Source: Brachypterus glaber
Lineage: Eukaryota > Arthropoda > Insecta > Coleoptera > Kateretidae
Direction: 5' to 3'
Assembly (NCBI GenBank): GCA_958510825.1
Contig: OY294054.1
Span: 6,805,683 to 6,869,682, forward strand
DNA: 64,000 nucleotides
This document shows positions 1-10,763 of the stretch, piece by piece; the stretch's first letter is position 1, and each line of letters starts with the position of its first letter. The position numbers and the translations under genes were made by a program. Under the pieces are notes generated by a model. The model did not search any database. It was given only the letters and a program-made list of their open reading frames with translations, and had not been told where the DNA came from.

Positions 1-392
1 ATGAATCATTTTTATTTAGAAATAATTCCGTAAAAAAAATTTGTAAGAAATCCTGAGGATTATTTTTTTTGCCTAAAATGCACACAAAAAAACCCTTGAG
101 ATATATCTTGAGATATATTTCATCTCAAGATTTTGAGGGTCAAGATTTTTTTTATTGCCATATTCGTTTTCAGCGCCCAAAAATACGTAGAAAAATTATA
201 GTCCGGTTTCTGAAAAATCGAGTTATGGTAGTGGATATAATATAATTACCCTTTGGTGTAGTGAGATTCTCTTCTCCTTCCTGGCAATTTTTCAGAAAAA
301 AAAAATACAATAAAAAATTCGAATTTCACATACATTGCATCACAATGTTCACATTTTAAGGGCTTAAAAGCGCAAACTTCAACATTTCTTAC
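1..392. other. ELP1 intron segment, no gene seen
   Basis: AT-rich sequence with homopolymer runs. It lies on the 3' side (minus strand) of the exon ending at 393, directly after a consensus splice donor, so it is read as the start of the next ELP1 intron. No coding exon or RNA gene was recognised. Confidence 0.5.
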
Positions 393-654
393 CTTGAAGT
401 ACTAGCAGTGCCGCGTGTTACTCTAGATCCTCTGCTTTGATTTGAGCCGTCTCCTCTAGAAGACGCTGCTTCCGAAAATACGGAGGCTGTATCGTCTTCT
501 TCTTCATAACTGGGATGGCCTGCTTGGTACAGTTCTTCTTTTCTGCTTCGTGCATCTTGCAGCTGGAGGAATAAAGTTTCCAAATTTCTTTCATCGGCTT
601 TTAAGGAGTCTACAATGTGTGATCGATAGTTAAACGCTCCTTGTAGTATTATAG
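393..654 (-). CDS. ELP1: ELP1 (Elongator complex protein 1), late internal exon
   Basis: ELP1 is the large scaffold subunit of Elongator, which modifies wobble uridine of tRNAs in the cytoplasm. This exon encodes about 87 residues of the C-terminal region: a helical stretch (NYRSHIVDSLKADERNLETL) corresponding to the human helix after NVKPSILEAQ, then an acidic/serine-rich linker (YEEEDDTASVFSEAASS) matching the human ETSSVVSGSE region, then Ser/Arg-rich residues. The acceptor is TTTGTTTACAG just before 654 and the donor is CAAG|GTAAGA after 393. The exon begins with two bases (CT) that complete a proline codon with the last base of the exon at 12855; human ELP1 has proline at the same place. 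It ends in phase 2, so at least one more exon lies outside the window. An upstream AG at 677-678 also has a good pyrimidine tract but gives the wrong phase. Confidence 0.88.
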
Positions 655-953
655 CTGTAAACAAAACATACTGCTCCTAGAAAAAAAAATACTTTCCCCC
701 AGAGGCGCTTGCAGGATTTTTGATAGGGGGGGGGGCAAGCCTATTCGGCTTTACAACTTTTTTTCTTAAATTCCCAAAAAAGGCCAGTCTTTTTTCCCGG
801 GGGTTTAATATGAAACAGATTGAATGGCATTACCATGTTCTATACATTTAGCGCAGCAGGAATTTTTTTTAGAAATCCTTTAGTATGGTATTTTTGAGAA
901 TTTCATATGCAATTATTTTATAAAATATATTAATTAATATTGCGATATCAGAC

Positions 954-1125
954 TATAGTTCGCGCAAAGATGCAAGTCGCTTGCAAAACAACTTTATACT
1001 ACAATATTTCAAGAACGCTTTGACATAGAGACTTGAAATTTTAAACAATTTTAAGTCTTTGGGTCAAAGCGTTTTTGAAATATCGTAGTGTAAAGTAGTT
1101 TGCAAGCATCTTTTCGCGAACTATA
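954..1125. mobile_element. Short hairpin MITE (~172 bp)
   Basis: The two halves are inverted copies: the left edge reads TATAGTTCGCGCAAAGATGC and the right edge is its near complement, GCATCTTTTCGCGAACTATA. Internal segments also pair (AAGAACGCTTTGAC with GTCAAAGCGTTTTT). There is no coding capacity. The structure fits a fold-back MITE; a TA target duplication is possible because both ends are TATA, but it cannot be separated from the repeat itself. Confidence 0.6.
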
Positions 1126-2022
1126 TTGGTGATAAAGATAAGCGATTTTTTTTAAAAATTTAAGTTCTCGTATTTTCCTAACAACAATTTAAAAAGAAAA
1201 ATATTTATAAAACTTTAAATAACCAGAGAAAACTTTTACCCCAGTCCAACATTTTTAGATATATTGAGGTTTAACATTTCTAAGATACAGCAAATTAATG
1301 AATATAATTTATTAATGAAAATTGTTGTATCACTTTTTTAAAAACCAATTTAGCGAAAATTTTTAGAATTTTTAACACGCATTTTCTAAACAGCATAGAA
1401 TAAAAAAAAATTAAAAAAACCTTTAAATTAAAATGTATGGCCGGTAATCAGACTTAGCTCAAATACTTTCATAAATCATGTTTCAAAGTAAATGCTAATA
1501 AATTTTAAAATATGTATTTTAAATATAAGTTTCTGTTAAAAACAAAACAAAATAATATATATCTGAAAATCCAGGGGGGCGCATGCTTTCCCCCACAATG
1601 GTTAAAAAAAATAAAAAGTTTTTTCAAATAAAAAATCAATTCAAAACATTTTTTTTCCACAAAATGATTCGTTTTCCAAGAAACTAAAAAAAATAAAAAA
1701 AAATGTTAAAACCACTCCATCCGACAACTTTTCATGTTTCAAATTTGAAGTATTTAGCTCAAATTGTTTTCCAGTTATCTTGGACATAAATCATTTCAAG
1801 CAATAAAAACTTTTCCTTAAGGAAAATAATTTACTTGTTAAACTTTAAATATACATTTATATTAGGGTGCTCACGAAAATTAAAAAAAATTATTTTGGGT
1901 CCCACCCCCTGAATTTGTTCCTTTAGGTTAAACCTCCATTTTTTCCCGGCGTTTTTTGAAAGAAAAATTATAAAGAACTTTCACTTTCGGGTTTAGACCG
2001 TGTTAATGGATTTTCACTTTCC

Positions 2023-2057
2023 GACGTTTCGTCTCTTACTACTAGAGACATCTTCAG
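2023..2057 (-). ncRNA. Hammerhead-like ribozyme motif, minus PLE copy
   Basis: On the minus strand the sequence shows CTGAAGA, a GTCTC/GAGAC stem, then GAAAC and GTC, in that order. These match the CUGANGA, GAAA and NUH parts of the hammerhead core. Hammerhead motifs are known from the terminal repeats of Penelope-like elements. An extra U follows CTGAAGA, and helix III would have only two pairs with no loop, so activity is uncertain and might need dimers. It is the mirror copy of 5850-5884. Confidence 0.45.
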
Positions 2058-2100
2058 GGATTAATCTGAAACTAAGTTTCGAATCAACTTGTGTCACTAT

Positions 2101-3472
2101 TTATGACGAGTTGTGGTTATTCACCCGTGACGAGGTTTTTCCTATCAAAGACTTCCATATTGCAGGTAAGTGGTAACCAGTGTCCCGATTGATATTGTTA
2201 GGATGCTTGATGATTTCTATCGATTCCCGTATCTTCCTTGGCATTTTTCTGTTTTCTGTTAATATTTGTTTAGTTTCAGACAAATTGATTTTATGACCTG
2301 TTTCATGTACATGTTCGGCTACTGCCGATAAGGAAATTTGTTTCTTTCTTATATTGCGCTCATGCTCTTGAAGTCTTGTAGAAATTTTTCTCTTAGTTTC
2401 ACCTATGTAAACCGTACCACAGGAGCAGGGTATTTTATATACGCCTTCTGAACTCAGGGGTATTTTGTCTTTTGTTGAAGTCAAACATTGACCTAATTTT
2501 TGGTTGGACCGAAATATAGGCTTAATATTTGACTTCTTCAAAAGTTTACCTATTTTATCCGTGATACCGCTTACATAGGGAAGTATAACTTGTGTCTGTC
2601 TGTCATTGTCACTATTGTCCTGTTGTTTGGGTCTGGGATTTCTGTATTTGTATATGGTCTTATTAATGTCTTTTTTGGTATAACCGTTCATGGTCAAGGC
2701 TTTGGTTAGTTTAAGGAGTTCTGTGTCTAGGGAATTCTTGTCTGAAATCATGAAAGCCCTATGAACAAGTGAATTAACTACCGAGCGTTTTTGAGAGGGA
2801 TGGTGATGTGAAAATGCGTTTAGGTATCTGTCAGTGTGGGTTTTCTTCCTGTATACCGAGTGTCCTATTGAGCCATTTTCCGTTTTGTAAACCAAAACGT
2901 CCAAAAAGGGAAGTGATCCGTTGTTCTCAATTTCCATCGTAAACCGTATAGATTTATGTTGGGAATTGAGGTGATTTAGAAAACCTTGAAGGCTTTCCAT
3001 GCCATGGGGCCAAATAGCAATAGACATCGTCTACGTATCTGCGCCAAATTTTAGGTTTTAATGGAAATGACTCAATAGCTTTTTCCTCGAAGTATTCCAT
3101 AAAAGCATTGGCCGCAGGGGGTGATAATGGGGATCCCATTGCGGCGCCTGACACTTGTTCATAGAACTCTCCCTGTATCAGAAAATATGTAGATGTCAGA
3201 CAAGCTTCAAATAATTTACATAACTTAGGGTCAAGATTTCCAGTTGTAAGTAGGTCTCGTATAATATTTATTGTATCGGGAACGGGAACGTTAGTAAATA
3301 GAGATTCTACGTCGAAACTAACCATTATGTCCGAGGGGTCCAGGGTCACTGTCGATAAGGTTTGTACAAAGTGTGTGGAATTTTTTACATAAGACCTCGT
3401 TTTTCCAACTAACTGATTTAAGATTTGGGCAAGGTGTTTGGCAAGTTTATACGTAGGGAACCTATTGTGCTG
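2101..3472 (-). pseudogene. Penelope-like RT/GIY-YIG protein, inverted broken copy
   Basis: It encodes the same C-terminal two thirds as the plus copy: RT motifs (DIMVSFDVESLFTNVP, GAAMGSPLSP, YVDDVY) and the GIY-YIG endonuclease (VYIGETKRKISTRLQEHERN), ending at 2101. A one-base T insertion just after YVDDVY (about 3020) shifts the frame. One C is missing from a C-run near 3452 relative to the plus copy (GGTTCCC against GGTTCCCC). Substitutions such as SPPAA for SPTAA are also present. The upstream part is lost in the N gap. It is a decayed twin of the 3673-5806 gene, not an independent protein. Confidence 0.85.
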
Positions 3473-3672
3473 NNNNNNNNNNNNNNNNNNNNNNNNNNNN
3501 NNNNNNNNNNNNNNNNNNNNNNNNNNNNNNNNNNNNNNNNNNNNNNNNNNNNNNNNNNNNNNNNNNNNNNNNNNNNNNNNNNNNNNNNNNNNNNNNNNNN
3601 NNNNNNNNNNNNNNNNNNNNNNNNNNNNNNNNNNNNNNNNNNNNNNNNNNNNNNNNNNNNNNNNNNNNNNNN
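3473..3672. other. Assembly gap (200 N)
   Basis: A run of exactly 200 N sits between the two inverted Penelope-like copies, so the true distance and the missing 5' sequence are unknown. Any open frame crossing it joins unrelated sequence from the minus copy and is an artefact. Confidence 0.99.
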
Positions 3673-5806
3673 AGAAAGGATAAATGAAGATAAAAGGAAG
3701 CTAGACAACGTATCAGACCAACTGTACCGCTTGCATCAGAAACTGGGTAAGACAATTGATTTTGATTTATTTCATGTACTAGATACTATAACTTATGAAC
3801 ACGCTCATGCTATTGGTGTTAAAGTCTCAGAAATCCAAAAGAAAAAGTTTTCTTCTTTGGATAGTAAAGAGAAACCTCCAGTAAATTCAAACACTGTTGT
3901 TAATTTGTCAAAGACAAACTTAACAGAATGTGAGATCTCTTTGCTGTCCAAAGGACATAACTTTGCCATTACACCTAGGACAGTACCAACAGACGAAATA
4001 ATTTCTATAGTGGAGTCTTCCTTGTCTTCATTACCCCCGGTAGATGCAGAGATAGTACGTTATGAAACGGCTAAGATTCTGAAAAAGTCAAAACCACCTA
4101 AGTCTAACCTGACAAGGGAGGAATATTTAGCTTTAAAGAATCTTAATCGTAATGACGATATTATTGTTGTGCCTGCTGACAAGGGTAATGCCACTGTGGT
4201 GATGGACAAACTTGACTATTTTAACAAAATAACGGAACTCATAGACAATGACACATACGAAAAACTCGAGACCGATCCTACTGGAAAATTTGAACGAAAA
4301 ATCACACAATTACTTAAACAATCCTCCCTTACACCTCTTGAAATTTATAATCTAACCCCCCGAGACTCCCGCGTACCAAAATTATATGGTTTACCTAAAA
4401 TTCACAAGGACGGTGCCCCTCTTAGACCAATTGTCAGCACAATAGGTTCCCCTACGTATAAACTTGCCAAACACCTTGCCCAAATCTTAAATCAGTTAGT
4501 TGGAAAAACGAGGTCTTATGTAAAAAATTCCACACACTTTGTACAAACCTTATCGACAGTGACCCTGGACCCCTCGGACATAATGGTTAGTTTCGACGTA
4601 GAATCTCTATTTACTAACGTTCCCGTTCCCGATACAATAAATATTATACGAGACCTACTTACAACTGGAAATCTTGACCCTAAGTTATGTAAATTATTTG
4701 AAGCTTGTCTGACATCTACATATTTTCTGATACAGGGAGAGTTCTATGAACAAGTGTCAGGCGCCGCAATGGGATCCCCATTATCACCCACTGCGGCCAA
4801 TGCTTTTATGGAATACTTCGAGGAAAAAGCTATTGAGTCATTTCCATTAAAACCTAAAATTTGGCGCAGATACGTAGACGATGTCTATGCTATTTGGCCC
4901 CATGGCATGGAAAGCCTTCAAGGTTTTCTAAATCACCTCAATTCCCAACATAAATCTATACGGTTTACGATGGAAATTGAGAACAACGGATCACTTCCCT
5001 TTTTGGACGTTTTGGTTTACAAAACGGAAAATGGCTCAATAGGACACTCGGTATACAGGAAGAAAACCCACACTGACAGATACCTAAACGCATTTTCACA
5101 TCACCATCCCTCTCAAAAACGCTCGGTAGTTAATTCACTTGTTCATAGGGCTTTCATGATTTCAGACAAGAATTCCCTAGACACAGAACTCCTTAAACTA
5201 ACCAAAGCCTTGACCATGAACGGTTATACCAAAAAAGACATTAATAAGACCATATACAAATACAGAAATTCCAGACCCAAACAACAGGACAATAGTGACA
5301 ATGACAGACAGACACAAGTTATACTTCCCTATGTAAGCGGTATCACGGATAAAATAGGTAAACTTTTGAAGAAGTCAAATATTAAGCCTATATTTCGGTC
5401 CAACCAAAAATTAGGTCAATGTTTGACTTCAACAAAAGACAAAATACCCCTGAGTTCAGAAGGCGTATATAAAATACCCTGCTCCTGTGGTACGGTTTAC
5501 ATAGGTGAAACTAAGAGAAAAATTTCTACAAGACTTCAAGAGCATGAGCGCAATATAAGAAAGAAACAAATTTCCTTATCGGCAGTAGCCGAACATGTAC
5601 ATGAAACAGGTCATAAAATCAATTTGTCTGAAACAAAACAAATATTAACAGAAAACAGAAAAATGCCAAGGAAGATACGGGAATCGATAGAAATCATCAA
5701 GCATCCTAACAATATCAATCGGGACACTGGTTACCACTTACCTGCAATATGGAAGTCTTTGATAGGAAAAACCTCGTCACGGGTGAATAACCACAACTCG
5801 TCATAA
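3673..5806 (+). CDS. Penelope-like retroelement reverse transcriptase with GIY-YIG endonuclease
   Basis: The frame is open from the edge of the gap to a TAA at 5804-5806, about 710 residues. Penelope proteins are usually about 800 residues, so only the N-terminus is missing. RT landmarks in order are LPKIHKDGAPLRPIV (about 4387-4431), DIMVSFDVESLFTNVP (about 4577-4624), GAAMGSPLSP (about 4760-4790) and YVDDVYAIW (about 4873-4899). The C-terminal GIY-YIG nuclease shows CGTVYIGETKRKISTRLQEHE near 5490-5550. This one protein copies the RNA and nicks the target for primed reverse transcription. I see no stop or frameshift, so the copy may be recent. The start codon is inside or beyond the gap. 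Confidence 0.9.
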
Positions 5807-5849
5807 ATAGTGACACAAGTTGATTCGAAACTTAGTTTCAGATTAATCC

Positions 5850-5884
5850 CTGAAGATGTCTCTAGTAGTAAGAGACGAAACGTC
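5850..5884 (+). ncRNA. Hammerhead-like ribozyme motif, plus PLE copy
   Basis: About 45 bases after the PLE stop codon comes CTGAAGA, GTCTC-loop-GAGAC, GAAAC, GTC. UCC before the core can pair with GGA after GTC as a short helix I. The order and spacing fit a minimal type I hammerhead like those in other Penelope-like elements; the bulged U after the first core box and the missing helix III loop are departures. Confidence 0.45.
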
Positions 5885-5937
5885 GGAAAGTGAAAATCCA
5901 TTAACACGGTCTAAACCCGAAAGTGAAAGTTCTTTAT

Positions 5938-6089
5938 ATCTTAATGGCCGTGAAAGCTTAAAATCTAAGAAAAATTATGTTAAGGATTTTTATTAATTTT
6001 TAAATAACAAAACGTTAATTTCAGACGATTTTAGAATTGAAAAGTATTTTTGGATAATGACTAAATATTCACTTTTTTATCCCTAAACC
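5938..6089. other. AT-rich spacer
   Basis: Short AT-rich stretch between the PLE arm and the non-LTR endonuclease fragment. No gene or repeat was recognised. Confidence 0.4.
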
Positions 6090-6362
6090 AGAAAAAAAAA
6101 ATTTTTACCTCTTGTAAAATCCATGTTTCGGATAATACTATTATGTCTGCGTTTTCTACGTTTAAATTTTCAAGATATATTAAGAGTTCCTCAAGGTTTT
6201 TATTAAGGCTTCTAATATTTATATGTATGATATTTAGTGAATATTCATTATTATTTTTTAATTTACTGGCTATATTATCAAGAGTTTCATATTCTATGGT
6301 GTCTATTTCCTCACCGTTGATGAAGTCAAAATTGTTGTCTATTTTAAATTCTATATATATAT
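6090..6362 (-). pseudogene. Non-LTR retrotransposon ORF2, N-terminal endonuclease fragment
   Basis: Read on the minus strand, about 80 residues match the start of an apurinic-type endonuclease of non-LTR ORF2 proteins: a region containing INIRSLNKNLEELLIYLENL, then ADIIVLSETW. The frame decays after SETW near 6085, and the rest of the endonuclease and all of the RT are absent. It lies 320 bp downstream of an ORF1 on the same strand, so both belong to one 3'-truncated or interrupted element. The Penelope-like pair begins about 150 bp further on and may have displaced the rest. Confidence 0.7.
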
Positions 6363-6681
6363 AAAAAAAAGAAAAAACTAAGTAAATAAAAATAAAACGT
6401 ATATAAAAGTATAAAAAATAAACAATAAAAAAAAAGAATAAAAGAATAAGACGTATGAAACGTGAAGCCCTATAATATTCTTAACACATATTTTTCTATA
6501 TTTAGCTTTTTTTCCTAAAAGAAAGAAGAAGAAAATATATTTATAACGGAAATGATAATTTAAAGTATACATTTTTAAATTAATAAATAAAAAGAAAGAA
6601 AAAATGTAGAAAGATAAAGAAATTTCAATCTTTTGTTATTTCCATAAAATGTAAAAAATTTTAAATTTAAAAACCTCTTCA
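6363..6681. other. AT-rich spacer between ORF1 and ORF2 remnants
   Basis: Low-complexity A/T sequence lying between the two non-LTR open frames on the minus strand. No convincing coding sequence. Confidence 0.5.
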
Positions 6682-7255
6682 CTAATTTTTCCAAAGATAT
6701 GGCCATTTACCGTCCATACATTTTTGTTGTTTTAACAGAAGCATTCTATCCTTAGTCAGATCCTTAGTAATGAATATTTTTGTGTTTTTAAAGTGTTTAC
6801 GATTTTTGATTAATTTTAGTTTTTCTTCTTGAGACTTAAATTTAACAATTATGGGCCTGGACGTGTGTGCATTGTTATGTAACTTCTTTCCGATTCTGTA
6901 AATTGTTGCAATATCATTGTTGGTAGTTGTAATTTTTGCTTTTTTTTATACACTCGATTACTTTAAGATTCAAATCTTCGTTTAATTCTTCTTGTACACC
7001 ATATATACAAACATTGTTTAATTTTTCTAATTGTTGTAATTGGTCAATTTTTTCTTCGATCGCAAGGAGTTTGGCATCGTGGATTTTTATGTTTGTATAC
7101 ATTTCTTCAAACTTTTTGTCTACCTTGGCGTTGAATTTTTTTAGTAACCTATCGATGTATTGTTCGTCTTTAAACAGCTCCGATATCGTCTCTTTTGTAG
7201 TTTCCTTAATAATTGTTTTCATTTCCTCAGTAGATTTCGTACCACTTCTAGTCAT
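6682..7255 (-). pseudogene. Non-LTR retrotransposon ORF1 protein (coiled coil, L1-ORF1-like)
   Basis: It starts at ATG 7255 with MTRSGTKSTEEM. Residues about 10-85 are charged and heptad-like (coiled coil), followed by LEKLNNVCIYGVQEE, which resembles the conserved NNIVIYGV segment at the start of the RNA-binding domain in L1/Tx1-like and insect ORF1 proteins. After a frameshift in an A-rich run near 6940, the domain continues as DIATIYRIGKK, then SRPIIVKFKS, then KIFITKDLTKDR, ending near 6682. Such proteins coat the element RNA. It reads in the same direction as ELP1, in whose intron it lies. Confidence 0.72.
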
Positions 7256-7538
7256 CTTACACAAGATTTAGTTTACACTGATAAAACAAGTAATTGTCTA
7301 TAAGATGCTCTAATTTTCAAGTTATTTTTACACTTATTTACTTTAAATTTATAGAATTTTACGGCAGCACGTTTCGATACGTGTTTACTTGATGCGCGCC
7401 ATTATATTAATTTGAAACATTAAGTGATTTAAAAAAAATCATGAATTAAATTTTATTTTTTTTTTCAAATCTTCAGATTAAGAAAATCCCTTCAGATAAT
7501 CGTCAGCATATCTAGGACATAAAGCTGAACCGTCTGTA

Positions 7539-7565
7539 TAATAATAATAATAATAATAATAATAA
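7539..7565. repeat. (AAT)n microsatellite
   Basis: About nine AAT/TAA units end exactly where the fold-back element begins. Confidence 0.9.
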
Positions 7566-10322
7566 CACAGGTCAACATTTAGTATGGAGAAAACACCGGA
7601 CCAGACCCAGGTACCCAGGGTCACTGATTTCGATGCCGAGGTCGGTCAAGCTCTATCACATCAGTTTTAAGTTAATTTGAAGGTCAAACTGAGAAAAGGT
7701 GGTTGAAAAAATCTGAAAAAAATCATAAATAAGTTTTTGAGGTCGCTGATTCCGATGCTAGGGGTGGTAAAGCTCTATCACGTCAGTTTCAAAGTCATTT
7801 GAAGGTCAAACTGAGAAAAGATCTGAAAAAAATCATATATATGTTTTTGGGGTCGCTGAGTTCGAATCCAGTTTTGCTTACCCTTAAAAGGCATGCAAAG
7901 GTCGTTGCAAGGTCATTACTAGAGGTTAATTAGTGAGGAGAATATGTCAAAAAAATTGAAAAAATTTATATAAGTTCAAAATATCAAAATATTTAAACCA
8001 AGTTTTTTCAAAAACGTGCCATTTCAGGCTAACTTTTTTTTCATATTTTCATAGTACCATGTGTTGGGAAAAAAAGCATATCAAAAAAAAACCTGGGCGA
8101 TTTTGAGAGTTTTTTTTTAAATCGACAATTACTATTTTTTCTCCTGTTCTTAAGTTAAACTGTCTTATTGGTAGAATAAAACATATTTTAAAAATAAAAT
8201 TTATTGATTTTGAGCATACATAGGGATAAAACAAGCCACTAATGTTATCTAGAAAATTAGTGTTTGTCCCAATATGGCGCATAACCTTGAAACCTAAATT
8301 ATAAGGTCAAACTGAGAAAAGTTGGTTGAAAAAATCATACATAAGTTTTTAGGGTCGCTGATTTCGTCAGTCAAGCTCTATCACGTCAGTTTCAAGGTAA
8401 TTTGAAGGTCAAACTGAACAAAGGTCAAAAATCTGACAAAAACATACATAGGTTTTTGGGGTCGCTAAGTTCGAATCCGGTATTTCCTTACGCTTAAAAG
8501 TCATGCACAGATCATTGAAAGGTAATTTTAAGGTAATTTCAAGGTTAATTGGAGAAAAACAGAGAAGAATCTATCAAAAAATCTGAAAATATTTATATAA
8601 AATTTTCTGGGTCGCTGAGTCCAAATTGTTGTACCCTTAAAAGGCATCCAGAGGTCATTTAAATGTCATTATGAGGATTAATTGATACACTAGAAAAATC
8701 CGAAGGTTTTTTCTTTACTTTTAGCATAAGGTTTTGAAATTTTTAACACATGTCAACAACAAATTAACGTGTAGTTTCACCCAGGGCACCTCTACCTGGT
8801 GACGGTGAACCTCCACGTGGTGACGGTGCACAGTGCGCCAAAAATAAAAAAAAATTAACAATACACTGAATTTTTGTGTACTTTTATTTTTGATACCGCT
8901 GATTTCGAATATCATAGTGATTGCGATTAAAAAAAACGCTTAAAATTGCCCAGTTTTTTTTTAATTTGCTTTTTTTCCCAACACCACGTGTTGGAAAAAA
9001 CTTGGTTTAAATATTTTGATATACGCAACTTATATATATATAAATTTTTTCAATTTTTTTGACAGATTCTCCTCACTAATTAACCTCGAAATTACCTAGT
9101 AATGCATTTTAAGGGTAAGCAAACACCGGATTCGAACTCAGCGACCCCAAAAACTTATATATGATTTTTTTCAGATGTTTTCAACCACCTTTACTCAGTT
9201 TGACTTCAAATGACTTTGAAACTGATGGCTGGACCTCCCTTAGCATCGGAATCAGCGACCTCAAAAACTTATTTATGATTTTTTTCAGATTTTTTCAAAC
9301 ACCTTTTCTCAGTTTGACCTTTAAATGACCTTGAAACTGACGTGATAGAACTTGACTAACCTTAGCATCGGAATCAGCGACCCCAAAAACTTATGTATAT
9401 TTTTTTCAGACTTTTTCAACCACCTTTTCTCAGTTTGACCTTATAATTTAAGTTTCAAGGTTATGCGCCATATTGCGGCAAACACTAATTTTCTAGATAA
9501 CGTTAGTGGCTTGTTTTATCCCTATGTATGCTCTTAATCAATAAATTTTATTTTTAAAATATGTTTTATTCTACCAATAAGACAGTTTAACTTAAGAACA
9601 GGAGAAAAAAATAGTAAATTGTCGATTTAAAAAAAACTCTCAAAATCGCCCAGGTTTTTTTTTATATGCTTTTTTTCACAACACATGGTACTATCAAAAT
9701 ATGAAAAAAAAGTTAGCCTGAAATGGCACGTTTTTGAAAAAACTTGGTTTAAATATTTTGATATTTTGAACTTATATAAATTTTTTCAATTTTTTTGACA
9801 TATTCTCCTCACTAATTAACCTTGAAATTTCCTAGTAATGACCTTGCAGCGACCTTTGGATGCCTTTTAAGGGTAAGCAAACACCGGATTCGAACTCAGA
9901 GACCCCAAAAACTTATATATGATTTTTTTTCAGATTTTTTCTCAGTTTGACCTTCAAATGACTTTGAAACTGACGTGATAGAGCTTGACCACCTTTAGCA
10001 TCGAAATCAGCGACCTCAAAAACTTATCTATGATTTTTTCAGATTTTTTCAACCACCTTTTCTCAGTTTGATCTTCATATGACCTTGAAACTGACGTGAT
10101 AGAGCTTAACAGACCTTAGCATCGGAATCAGCGACTCTAAAAACTTATGTATGATTTTTTTCAGATTTTTTCAACCACCTTTTCTCAGTTTGACCTTTAA
10201 ATGACTTTGAAACTAATGTGATAGAGCTTGACCGACCTCGGCATCGAAATCAGTGACTCCAAAAACCCCTGGGTACCTGGGTCTGGTCCGGTGTTTTTTT
10301 CCATACTAAATGTTGACCTGTG
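7566..10322. mobile_element. 2.76 kb fold-back DNA element with TAA target duplication
   Basis: The ends are inverted: CACAGGTCAACATTTAGTAT at the left and its complement at the right. Inverted homology runs inward through most of both halves to a centre near 8945; for example the accATGTGTTG box near 8056 is mirrored near 9685. Each arm is built from degenerate ~120 bp units containing GCTCTATCACGTCAGTTTCA, AAGGTCAAACTGAGAAAAGG and AAAAATCATATATAAG. TAA precedes the left end and follows the right end, as for PIF/Harbinger-type insertion, although the left TAA is part of an AAT microsatellite. No transposase is present; the 77-residue frame near 8049-8282 is not convincing. Confidence 0.8.
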
Positions 10323-10763
10323 TAATCTGACGCGCTCAAATATTTCAAAATAGCGATTTTTTTTTGCATTTACAAAAAGCTGCCCGAAGCTTGCGTGACG
10401 TCCGAATCGTCAGTCTTTTGAATGGGAGCTTCTTTGAGGTTCACTTACCATCCCCTCTGAATGTCTGTAGCGCTCGAATTATTTTTTTCCCATTTTCTAC
10501 CCTTCCTTACGACCATGCAAACTGGCAGATTAATATACCTATTATCAGAGTTACGTTGGGCATATACACTATCAATATCTGCCGGGCTCGAGTATTTCCA
10601 TGTGACACATAGACTTTTTGGTTTGGAACCCCACCGGTAAAAGGGTATACATCATATAACCTTTTTTTCTTTCTACCATCTAATCTTTAAAATCCATTAA
10701 GTCTCCACGACGCTCGAGTAAATCCCCATTTAGCATCGTGGGCTCCCCTACTAACTTACTATA

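Larger units (their letters stand above)
1970..5937. mobile_element. Penelope-like elements, head-to-head inverted pair around a gap
   Basis: The segment 1970-3472 is an almost exact reverse complement of 4435-5937: both arms are 1503 bp and every landmark I checked is mirrored about 3953.5. The plus copy continues inward to 3673, while the minus copy ends at the N gap. Inverted or partial tandem copies are common for Penelope-like elements, but a gap at the symmetry centre also invites assembly error. Arms differ by isolated substitutions and two 1-base indels, both damaging the minus copy. Confidence 0.85.

Noticed and set aside
2954..3027. Overlap of two minus-strand PLE frames as possible programmed frameshifting
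   Set aside because: The twin copy has one uninterrupted frame here, and a single inserted T explains the break.
3425..3672. Start of a long plus-strand frame that runs through the N gap into the PLE gene
   Set aside because: The first residues come from the opposite strand of the minus PLE arm and the middle is N; it is a computational join, not a protein start.
6143..6364. 73-residue hydrophobic plus-strand frame, membrane-protein-like
   Set aside because: The opposite strand encodes a non-LTR endonuclease start; the hydrophobic frame is its shadow.
8049..8282. 77-residue open frame in the fold-back element
   Set aside because: AT-rich, no domain, and the mirrored copy does not preserve it.
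7566..10322. Assembly artefact producing a palindrome
   Set aside because: The arms differ at many positions and have different unit spacing, so they are not a mirrored duplicate of the same reads; the TAA flanks also support a real element.
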